Part shown: positions 1 to 6,516 of the stretch, in pieces | How positions within the stretch are numbered: position 1 is the first letter of the stretch | How the letters are laid out: every line of letters begins with the position of its first letter | Origin: an uncultured Treponema sp. | GTDB taxonomy: Bacteria; Spirochaetota; Spirochaetia; Treponematales; Treponemataceae | Assembly (NCBI GenBank): GCA_905372345.1 | Contig: CAJPPE010000077.1 | Span: 1-7,256, forward strand | Direction: 5' to 3' | DNA: 7,256 nt | Position numbers and translations under genes: made by a program | Notes under the pieces: model-generated | What the model was told of the DNA's origin: nothing | Seen by the model: the letters and a program-made list of their open reading frames with translations, nothing else | Database searches by the model: none

Positions 1-42
1 CATTAATGGAGAAAGTAAAGTATTTTTTATATTTAATAAAAA

Positions 43-708
43 CTAGGGATTCTTTTTTATTTTAACATAACCCAACGAAACCAATTCACTGTAAATAGGT
101 TTGAAGCTTAGATCATATCCATAAGCCGCTGCAAAAACAGCAACATAAAGCGAATCGTCAGAAGGATTACTTAAGGATTGAACATCATAATCTCCCTGTT
201 TTGCAGCAGTGAAGTCATCAGCATTTTGGCGCAAAACCTTACCTTTAATCGTTCCGTCTATATCAAAATCATTAGAAAATGAGCTGAATGCTTCAAGACG
301 GAATCTCACTCTACGATTTACAGGATAACCTGAAGCCGGAACAACGGGTCTATCTTGATAGGAATGGCCCTGATATGTTAACAGCTTATAATTATAAGAT
401 GACAAGAGGTAATTAACTGAGTTGGCAGGATTTGTTTCGGCATATTGTATCATATTTTTTATTACATTTTCACAATCAGTTTCCGATCCATAAATACGAT
501 AATAAATCTCAAAACCTTTAAAATAACCAGCTGATTCATTCAAATTAACCGTATCAGAAGTTTCAAACTCAAAATACCATTGAGTACCATCATTATACCC
601 GGAAGGACTATGAATAAACTTAGGAGGCTCCAAATAAACGATGTCATCTATACCGCAGGAGAAAAAAATAAAAGCAATTGCAGCAAATAATAAACTTCGC
701 CTAATCAT
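43..708 (-). CDS. Putative lipoprotein of unknown function
   Basis: I do not recognise this family. The 221-residue product begins with a short basic N-terminus (MIRRS), a hydrophobic stretch at residues 6-16, and FFSCG, in which Cys18 is a plausible lipidation site. Spirochaete lipoboxes are looser than the E. coli consensus, so Ser at -1 is acceptable. The mature part is rich in Tyr, Ser, Asp and Asn, has no further membrane segment, and looks like an extracytoplasmic beta-rich domain. I chose the ATG at 708 because GAGG (715-718) lies 6 nt upstream and the signal peptide then has normal length. An in-frame ATG at 738 would add ten residues ahead of the signal. The gene starts 55 nt after the TPR gene on the same strand and is probably the last cistron of the cluster. 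No terminator is visible in the 42 bases after its TAG stop. The reading frame is confident; the function is unknown. Confidence 0.8.
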   Translation of the reverse strand: MIRRSLLFAAIAFIFFSCGIDDIVYLEPPKFIHSPSGYNDGTQWYFEFETSDTVNLNESAGYFKGFEIYYRIYGSETDCENVIKNMIQYAETNPANSVNYLLSSYNYKLLTYQGHSYQDRPVVPASGYPVNRRVRFRLEAFSSFSNDFDIDGTIKGKVLRQNADDFTAAKQGDYDVQSLSNPSDDSLYVAVFAAAYGYDLSFKPIYSELVSLGYVKIKKNP

Positions 709-763
709 AGAATACCTCACATAGGGATAAATCAGCATTTCTCCGATCTACTCCTTTTTAATC

Positions 764-1492
764 CTACTTCGTATCGTTTCCTGTAAGAACGATTATACGG
801 GATTTTGCAAGAAGTGACCATTCATTTTGGGGGTATTTTTCCAAAAGCTTGCTATAAGAAAGGATAGCCTCATCTTTTTTATCCAAGGCTTCATACAGGC
901 GGCCGGTATTAAAGACGGCTCTGGGAATGAGAGGAAAGTTTTCAACCTTTGAGGCTATTTCGTAATACGCGAGAGCTTTTTCTTTATCTCCTAACTCATC
1001 GGCACAGGCTGCTGCATTGAAGGATGCAACTCCTTCTGCATAAGAATTTTTTACGGCTTTTGCTGCAAGCTCATAGAATTTTAAAGCGTCTTCATACATT
1101 TTTCGTTGAAAATAAATTTCGGCTATCGCAGTATTTGCTCTAAAACCGGCATAGGAAGAAGAATATTTTAAACCAAGGTTTTTTAATTCTTCAATGGCCT
1201 TGTCTTCAGCTTCTTTCACAGCCTCAGAAACGGTTTTTTCGTTCTCTCCATCGGTATCTTCAGCCGTAGGATTTTTAGCCTTATCTTCCCGTTTAAAGTC
1301 TTCAAGCTCATAAATAATTTTTTCAACGCTTGTTACCGAAGTTTTTCTGGAATTCTCAACTGTTACAAACCAAATAACAGTTCCCGCAACGGCAACAAGA
1401 ACACAAACCAAAATTCCAAGCACTATTTTTCTATATTGAACTAAAAAATCATTAATTTTTTGTGCCAAATCTTTATTTTCTTCTAAAACCAT
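764..1492 (-). CDS. Membrane-anchored TPR protein (YfgM-like architecture)
   Basis: The 242-residue protein has a short N-terminal cytoplasmic segment, one transmembrane helix at about residues 23-43, a charged Glu/Lys-rich region (about 55-105) that is probably helical, and about three tetratricopeptide-like helix pairs (about 117-148, 154-186 and 190-222). The last holds the TPR-like run AVFNTGRLYEALDKKDEAI. There is no cysteine lipobox, so it should stay as a signal anchor with the repeats facing the periplasm. The layout resembles E. coli YfgM, an inner-membrane TPR protein linked to the Sec translocon and periplasmic chaperones, but the similarity I can see is architectural, so the role is inferred. 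A strong AAGGAG site lies 7 nt before the ATG and overlaps the end of the upstream regulator gene, whose TAA stop is 1 nt away. This indicates tight co-expression, probably translational coupling. Confidence 0.85.
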   Translation of the reverse strand: MVLEENKDLAQKINDFLVQYRKIVLGILVCVLVAVAGTVIWFVTVENSRKTSVTSVEKIIYELEDFKREDKAKNPTAEDTDGENEKTVSEAVKEAEDKAIEELKNLGLKYSSSYAGFRANTAIAEIYFQRKMYEDALKFYELAAKAVKNSYAEGVASFNAAACADELGDKEKALAYYEIASKVENFPLIPRAVFNTGRLYEALDKKDEAILSYSKLLEKYPQNEWSLLAKSRIIVLTGNDTK

Positions 1493-1493
1493 T

Positions 1494-3011
1494 TTATATC
1501 TCCTTAATTTCGAGTTCTTTTATCAATCTTGATAAATATGTACGCTGTATTCCGAGTTTTTCGGCAGCAGCTGTTTGATTCCATTTATGTTCATTTAAAA
1601 TTTTGACAATAAAAGATTTTTTAAAATCATTTACAGCCGATTTTAAATCCGGATTTGAATAATTAACCTCGGACTCAAAAGATGAAGCCTCAAGCTTTAA
1701 AAGTAAATCCTTTTCCTCGATATACGGCGGTTTACCCAAAACACAGGCTCTTTCAACAGCATTTTCAAGTTCCCTAATATTTCCCGGCCAAGAATAAGCA
1801 TTTATAAGTTTTTCCGCATCAGGCGAAAATCCTAAAAACGGCTTTTTTACCTCTTTGCTGAATTTTTTTAAGAAAAACTGAGCCAGTTCCGGTATATCCT
1901 CCCGCCTATTTCTAAGAGGCGGAATATATATCGGCAAGACATTTAAGCGGTAATAAAGGTCCGACCTGAATTTTCCCTGCCTTACAAGCTCTTCTATATT
2001 CTTATTTGTAGCCGCAATAATACGGGTGTCAACCGTAAGGGTTTTATTTGAACCTACTCTTTCAAAGGCCATTTCCTGCAAAACTCGTAAAAGTTTTGTC
2101 TGCAATGTTAAAGGAATATCGCCTATTTCATCTAAAAAAATAGTTCCCTTATCGGCCAGCTCAAACCGGCCCTTTCTGTCCGAAATTGCATCAGTAAAGG
2201 CTCCTCTTACATGACCGAAAAGCTCACTTTCAAGCAAGCCTTCCGGTAAGGCGGCACAGTTTACCCTGATAAAGGGTTTATTCACACGCTGGGAATTTAA
2301 ATGAAGCTGCTCGGCAATCAGTTCCTTTCCGACACCGCTCTCTCCCAATATAAGTACGGAGGCATCGGAGGCTGCTATATTTCTGCAAAGTTCAAGTTTT
2401 TCATTCATCACCTTGCTTTTTGCAATAAAAGTGTGATAACCCCTATCCTGCTCCAGCTGATCCTGTAGACAAATGATTTCTTCCCGGGATATTTTATAGT
2501 GCTTTGCATTTTGATAAGCTATAGCAGTCTGCGTAGCAAAAAGTTCCAATACGTTTAAATCGTCCGTATCAAAATTTTTTCCGCCCCTCTTATTTAAAAC
2601 CTCAATAACACCTATGCACTTTTCTTTAATGCACATGGGAACTGCAAGCATATTACGGTTTTTATAACCCGTGACTTTTTGCACTGTAGGATCAAAACGG
2701 GGATCGTTTAGAACATCGTCTATGATTACACTGCGGTTATATTTTATAACCCAGCCTGCAATACCGTCCAAATCAAGAACAATCTTTTTTGCTTCAATCC
2801 CCTTAGGCCCTATTGCAATTTCAAACCTAAGTCTTTCATTGTCCGGTTCAAGCATCAAAAGAGAGGCGGCATCTCCTTCCACAACTTCCATTGCCGACTC
2901 TACAATCTTTTCTAAAAGAATACTCAAATCGGAATAATTTGAGTTTATCAGCAAACTTGTGTTTATAAGAGTATTAAGTTTTTCTCTTTTAATGCTCTCA
3001 ACCGTGCTCAT
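1494..3011 (-). CDS. GAF-domain sigma-54-dependent transcriptional activator
   Basis: This is a 505-residue bacterial enhancer-binding protein of the NifA/FhlA type. Residues about 15-170 form a GAF sensor domain, followed by a short helical linker. The AAA+ domain spans about 192-425, with Walker A GESGVGKE (223-230), the sigma-54 contact loop GAFTDA (270-275), Walker B IFLDEIGD (291-298), the arginine-finger region FRSDLYYRLN (348-357) and sensor II WPGNIRELEN (408-417). A Fis-type helix-turn-helix occupies about 467-499. It should use ATP to open sigma-54 holoenzyme promoters when the GAF domain senses a ligand or state, which the sequence does not identify. There is no receiver domain, so it is not a classical two-component response regulator. 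The contact loop has Asp where Gly is usual. The start lies 14 nt after the cmk-rpsA stop and has no clear Shine-Dalgarno, suggesting translational coupling. No sigma-54 (-24/-12) promoter was found in the window, so its targets are probably elsewhere. Confidence 0.93.
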   Translation of the reverse strand: MSTVESIKREKLNTLINTSLLINSNYSDLSILLEKIVESAMEVVEGDAASLLMLEPDNERLRFEIAIGPKGIEAKKIVLDLDGIAGWVIKYNRSVIIDDVLNDPRFDPTVQKVTGYKNRNMLAVPMCIKEKCIGVIEVLNKRGGKNFDTDDLNVLELFATQTAIAYQNAKHYKISREEIICLQDQLEQDRGYHTFIAKSKVMNEKLELCRNIAASDASVLILGESGVGKELIAEQLHLNSQRVNKPFIRVNCAALPEGLLESELFGHVRGAFTDAISDRKGRFELADKGTIFLDEIGDIPLTLQTKLLRVLQEMAFERVGSNKTLTVDTRIIAATNKNIEELVRQGKFRSDLYYRLNVLPIYIPPLRNRREDIPELAQFFLKKFSKEVKKPFLGFSPDAEKLINAYSWPGNIRELENAVERACVLGKPPYIEEKDLLLKLEASSFESEVNYSNPDLKSAVNDFKKSFIVKILNEHKWNQTAAAEKLGIQRTYLSRLIKELEIKEI

Positions 3012-3025
3012 AAAACGAACGGAAT

Positions 3026-5461
3026 CTACTCCGGTTTATTCTTTAAAAGGTCTCCAAGGGTATAAGATGAATCATCACCTTCTTGTTCGGTTGACATATA
3101 CTGAGAAATTTCTTCCTGCTGTTGTTTTCGTTTAAAATCCCTAATCGAGAAAGCTGTTTTTTTGTTTCTCGGATTTATTTCGATTACTACAGCCTTAATC
3201 TTATCACCTACGGCATATTTTGCAAGAGCTTCTTCAGGAGTTTCTTCTCTGGACTCAACCAAATTTTGCTTGTGGATTAAGCCCTCTATGTCTCCTGGAA
3301 CTTTTACAAATACACCGAAGTCGGTGATTGAGGAAACCTCTCCTTCAACGGTAGAACCGACCTTATAAGCGGCTCCGAATTTTTCCCACGGATCATCGGT
3401 AAGCTGCTTGATACCCAAACGGATTCTTCTTGATTCGGCATCACATTCGATAACGATAACTTCGATTTCTTTATCTACTTCAAGCTCGCTTCCGGGATGT
3501 TTTACGCGTTTAATCCATGAAATATCGTCTGCATGTAAAAATCCGTCGATACCATCTTCAAGAGAAATAAAGGCACCTGCATTTGTAATTTTAACAACCT
3601 TTCGAGTTAAGCGTGTTCCTACGGGGTAACGCTCTTCAATTGTATCCCAAGGATTATCCGTAACCTGTTTTAGCCCCAAAGAAACTCTTCCGGCCTGAAT
3701 ATCATAACCGAGAATCATACATGTTACCTTATCTCCCGGCTTTAATACATCTTCAGGCTTATTAATCTTCTTAACCCAGCTGAATTCGCTGATATGTGCC
3801 AAACCTTCGATTCCTTCATCCAACTCAATAAAGGCACCGAAATCCGTTGTCTTTGTAACTATTCCGGTAACGATATCGTCAACATGGAATTTCTCTTCAA
3901 ATTGAAGCCAAGGATCTTGAGTAAAATGCTTTAATGAGAGGTTTATTCTCTTGTTATCCGGATCAAGACGGATTACTTTAAGCTCTATTTCTTCGCCCTT
4001 CTTTACGAAATCCTTAGGACGGGTTACATGCCCCCAGCTCATATCATTAATATGTAAGAGGCCGTCAAAACCGCCCAAATCGATAAAGGCACCGAAACTG
4101 GTAAAACTCTTAACAGCACCCTTTACGGTGTCACCTATCTTTGTATTTTCAAAAAAAGCATCTCTTGCTTTTTCGGTACGTTCTTCCATGTACTTACGGC
4201 GATTTACAACAATATTTTCACCGGATCGCGAGTTAAAGCTTAATTTTTCAATGTAGAACTTCGACTTTAAACCTACCAAGGTTTCAGGATTTTCGACTCT
4301 GGATACATCTGCCTGACTTAAAGGTAAAAAGGCAGTCAATCCGCCGCCGAGCTTTACCTCATAACCTGATTTAACTTGCTTTGCGATAGTACCATCAATC
4401 GGAGTTCTATCGGCATAAGCCTGTTTAAAATCTCTTTGAAGAATAAATCTATCGGCCTTGAGTTTTGACACAGCCAAATGACCGTTAGAACTTTCGGTTT
4501 TTTCGATAAGAACATTTACTCTATCATTAATTTTAGGTTCTTCATCAAACTCATCCAAAGGAATATGACCTTCGGATTTACCGCCTACATCGACAAAAAC
4601 GGTTCCGTTGTTTACAGCAACAACATGACCTTCTTTAATTGTCCCCGCCTCTGGAGCCTCAAAATTGTTTAAGTACTCCTCTTGTAATTGTGCTTGGATG
4701 TTTCCGTTGGAGTCTTTTTCAACATCCTTTACCACTTCCATCTTTTCCATAGATAACCCTTTATTATTGATATTTTCCGACTTTGATGCCGGCATTATTG
4801 CCGACACCTTCGCCAGCATTTTTGCATAAACTTCATTTATATTTAAGTCCGATGTATCCATATACACGGCATCGGGAGCTATTTTTAAGCTTCCTTCTTT
4901 TTTATTTTTATCCACTTCATCTCTTTCGAGAATCGTTTTTTTTATTTCTTCCAGAGAAAGATTGCTTGTTCCCTGCTCAAAGCGCCTTTTCGCCCTGGCC
5001 TCAGCAGAAGCATCAAGGTAAAACTTAATATCTGCATTAGGAAAAACTACGGTAGTCATATCTCGGCCTTCACAAACAGCTCCGGTTTTAGCGGCTTCCT
5101 CACGAATTTTCTTATTTAATATCCGTCTTATAGGAACTATAGCTGAAAGAGGGGCGACAATGGATTCTACGGCGTCGCTTCTAAGATAGGCTTCAACATT
5201 TTCTTTACCCAAAAACATTGAGCCGTTTATATAAAAAAGTTCCGTCTTTTCTGCAAATGATGTCCATTTTTCTTCATCTGAAAGATCTGGTGTTTGTCCG
5301 CCGCTTCCGTCATCTCCTCCGCCGAAGGAACGAAGCACAGCCAGAGCCAAGGCTCTATAAAAACTACCCGTGTTCATAAATGTGATATTCAAGTGTTCAG
5401 CAAGCATCTTTGCAAGGGTACTTTTGCCTGAGCCTGCAGGTCCATCAATCGCTATTATCAT
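3026..5461 (-). CDS. cmk-rpsA: Cytidylate kinase / 30S ribosomal protein S1 fusion
   Basis: One uninterrupted 811-residue frame encodes two proteins. Residues 1 to about 222 are CMP/dCMP kinase: P-loop GPAGSGKST (7-15), NTGSFYRAL (30-38, with Asn where Asp is common), GRDMTTVVFP (132-141), the LID segment near 155-185 with ERDEVDKNK, and the closing YMDTSDLNINEV (200-211). A Gly/Asp-rich insertion at about 47-60 makes this part longer than the E. coli enzyme. After a linker (about 223-270), six S1 RNA-binding domains follow at about 273-334, 354-420, 442-512, 527-599, 614-686 and 701-774, the number found in E. coli S1, then an acidic tail. The kinase makes CDP from CMP; S1 helps the 30S subunit bind and unfold mRNA. 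In many bacteria cmk and rpsA are adjacent genes; here they are joined. The first ATG has no Shine-Dalgarno, but the P-loop begins at residue 7, so no later start is possible for the kinase. Met238 has its own candidate ribosome binding site. Confidence 0.95.
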   Translation of the reverse strand: MIIAIDGPAGSGKSTLAKMLAEHLNITFMNTGSFYRALALAVLRSFGGGDDGSGGQTPDLSDEEKWTSFAEKTELFYINGSMFLGKENVEAYLRSDAVESIVAPLSAIVPIRRILNKKIREEAAKTGAVCEGRDMTTVVFPNADIKFYLDASAEARAKRRFEQGTSNLSLEEIKKTILERDEVDKNKKEGSLKIAPDAVYMDTSDLNINEVYAKMLAKVSAIMPASKSENINNKGLSMEKMEVVKDVEKDSNGNIQAQLQEEYLNNFEAPEAGTIKEGHVVAVNNGTVFVDVGGKSEGHIPLDEFDEEPKINDRVNVLIEKTESSNGHLAVSKLKADRFILQRDFKQAYADRTPIDGTIAKQVKSGYEVKLGGGLTAFLPLSQADVSRVENPETLVGLKSKFYIEKLSFNSRSGENIVVNRRKYMEERTEKARDAFFENTKIGDTVKGAVKSFTSFGAFIDLGGFDGLLHINDMSWGHVTRPKDFVKKGEEIELKVIRLDPDNKRINLSLKHFTQDPWLQFEEKFHVDDIVTGIVTKTTDFGAFIELDEGIEGLAHISEFSWVKKINKPEDVLKPGDKVTCMILGYDIQAGRVSLGLKQVTDNPWDTIEERYPVGTRLTRKVVKITNAGAFISLEDGIDGFLHADDISWIKRVKHPGSELEVDKEIEVIVIECDAESRRIRLGIKQLTDDPWEKFGAAYKVGSTVEGEVSSITDFGVFVKVPGDIEGLIHKQNLVESREETPEEALAKYAVGDKIKAVVIEINPRNKKTAFSIRDFKRKQQQEEISQYMSTEQEGDDSSYTLGDLLKNKPE
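4748..4762 (-). promoter_or_regulatory. Candidate internal ribosome binding site and start codon for free S1
   Basis: Inside the fusion gene, AAAGGG (4762-4757) lies 6 nt before an in-frame ATG (4750-4748) encoding Met238. This point falls between the kinase domain and the first S1 domain. Initiation here would give a 574-residue protein beginning MEKMEVVKD with all six S1 domains, close to the usual size of free S1. The match to the anti-Shine-Dalgarno sequence is moderate. It is nevertheless better than anything in front of the kinase ATG. That the site is used is an inference. Confidence 0.45.
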
Positions 5462-5469
5462 ATTTTACG

Positions 5470-5498
5470 ATTATACAATTTTTTTAACATTATGTATA
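5470..5498 (-). promoter_or_regulatory. Putative sigma-70 promoter for cmk-rpsA operon
   Basis: On the minus strand a perfect -10 TATAAT (5475-5470) follows a weaker -35 TATACA (5498-5493) at a spacing of 17 nt. Transcription should begin near 5463, only about two bases before the cmk ATG at 5461, so the mRNA would be leaderless or nearly so. The region is very AT-rich, which raises the chance of coincidental matches, and a start site further upstream is possible. Confidence 0.5.
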
Positions 5499-5512
5499 TA
5501 CTTTTTTATAAA
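5484..5512 (+). promoter_or_regulatory. Putative sigma-70 promoter for the GerMN gene
   Basis: TTAACA (5484-5489) and TATAAA (5507-5512) are separated by 17 nt, each a five-of-six match to consensus. Transcription would begin near 5519, giving a leader of about 37 nt. The -35 element lies inside the spacer of the divergent cmk-rpsA promoter. AT-rich composition lowers confidence. Confidence 0.45.
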
Positions 5513-5555
5513 AAGTGTAGTATTTTTTTCTAAAATATATTATTATATGGTGATT

Positions 5556-6476
5556 ATGGGAAAGAAAAATACATCTTTAGGCTGTTTTTTTTGGCTTGCA
5601 TTTATTTTATTGGTTGCCCTGCTCTTTTTTATCAACAAGGACAATATTGCCCGTGTTTTTGAAAAAACGAATGCAGTAAGCATATTCCAAAAAAAAGAAT
5701 CGCAAGAAGAAAAGCAAAATGAAGTAGACCTTGAAGGCATTCAAAACGAAATAGAAAAAATCAGAGCAGCAGAAAAAAATGAAGAAAATTCTTCTGAAGA
5801 AAAGGTCAAAATCGAACCTAAAAAAACTGTCGAAAAAGAGCAAAAAACCGCTAAAAAAGATTCGGAACAGGAAAAATCTACGGCTGCGGATAAACCTAAA
5901 GAAGAAAAAAAGCCAAGCACTCAAAAATCAAATGAAAAACCGGCTAAAACTGAAACTCAAACCGGCAAAAAAAACTCTGAAACCAAAAACAAAGACGAAT
6001 CTAAAAAAGAAGAAGCTAAACTTGAGCAAAAAAAAGAAAAAATATCCGAAAAACGGAGTGCTAAAATTTATTTGGTAAAAATAGATTCGGACGGCAAATT
6101 AGTAAGAAAGCCGGTTATGAGGCAGCTTGTAAAAACGGATTCACCCTTAACCGATGCCATAAACAGTCTCCTCCAAGGCCCCACAACGGAAGAAGCAAAA
6201 CAAGGATTCCGCTCCTTTATTCCTCCCTATACAAAGCTCTTATCGATTGAGGTAAAAAACGGGGTTGCAGAAGTAAACATAAGCGAAGATTTTCAATTTA
6301 ACCAATATGGTATTGAGGCTTATCAAGCCCAGCTTGAACAAATAGTTTTTACGGCATGCGAATTTTCAACAGTAAGTTCTGTTCAGTTTTTAATCAAAGG
6401 CAAGAAAAAAGAATACCTCGGAGCCGAAGGAATATGGATAGGCTCCCCGCTTTCGGTTAATTCATTTGTAAGATAA
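5556..6476 (+). CDS. Membrane-anchored GerMN-domain protein with Lys/Glu-rich linker
   Basis: From the ATG at 5556 the product has 306 residues. A short basic N-terminus (MGKK) precedes one transmembrane helix at about 9-27. A highly charged Lys/Glu/Ser/Thr-rich, probably extended linker follows (about 46-167). The C-terminal GerMN domain (about 168-303) shows its typical pattern: LLQGPTTEEAKQGF (205-218), IPPYTKLLSIEVKNGVAEVNIS (IPP at 222-224), the segment AQLEQIVFTACEF (258-270), and a final LGAEGI. GerMN domains occur in GerM of spore formers and in many non-sporulating envelope proteins, where a role at the cell wall is suspected. Here the helix should anchor the protein and the linker place the domain in the periplasm. 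GGTGATT just before 5556 could pair with the 16S 3' end and favours this start; an in-frame ATG at 5547 has no such site. It is divergent from cmk-rpsA and ends before a strong hairpin. The precise function is unknown. Confidence 0.88.
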   Translation: MGKKNTSLGCFFWLAFILLVALLFFINKDNIARVFEKTNAVSIFQKKESQEEKQNEVDLEGIQNEIEKIRAAEKNEENSSEEKVKIEPKKTVEKEQKTAKKDSEQEKSTAADKPKEEKKPSTQKSNEKPAKTETQTGKKNSETKNKDESKKEEAKLEQKKEKISEKRSAKIYLVKIDSDGKLVRKPVMRQLVKTDSPLTDAINSLLQGPTTEEAKQGFRSFIPPYTKLLSIEVKNGVAEVNISEDFQFNQYGIEAYQAQLEQIVFTACEFSTVSSVQFLIKGKKKEYLGAEGIWIGSPLSVNSFVR

Positions 6477-6516
6477 GAATAGTTTTAGAAGTCTAAAGAT
6501 GAGCTTGAAAATATTT

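Noticed and set aside
1..42. A terminator after the lipoprotein gene
   Set aside because: The bases are AT-rich but contain no inverted repeat with a T run; the terminator or a further gene may lie beyond the window.
2026..2937. Plus-strand open frames opposite the sigma-54 activator
   Set aside because: They show no domain, no plausible binding site and no conserved motif, while the minus strand encodes a complete enhancer-binding protein.
3300..4650. Repeated similar segments about 250-260 bp apart within the gene
   Set aside because: They are the S1 domains of one protein, diverged at DNA level, not a mobile or CRISPR repeat.
3162..5028. Several short plus-strand open frames opposite cmk-rpsA
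   Set aside because: They lie antisense to a continuous, motif-rich 811-residue frame and have unremarkable composition.
5370..5555. Upstream extension of the GerMN reading frame by 62 residues
   Set aside because: It runs antisense through the start of cmk and across the intergenic promoter region, and the true N-terminus with its membrane helix begins at 5556 (or 5547).
5556..5600. Cys10 of the GerMN protein as a lipobox cysteine
   Set aside because: The cysteine precedes the hydrophobic segment instead of following it, so the helix is a signal anchor.
5607..5924. A minus-strand open frame of 105 residues, rich in Phe, opposite the GerMN linker
   Set aside because: Its composition is simply the complement of a Lys/Glu-rich coding region, and the plus-strand gene has clear domain evidence.
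5779..6078. A second plus-strand open frame encoding a lysine-rich 99-residue peptide
   Set aside because: It is the shifted reading of the A-rich GerMN linker. Poly-lysine composition and the lack of a binding site or domain mark it as a shadow frame.
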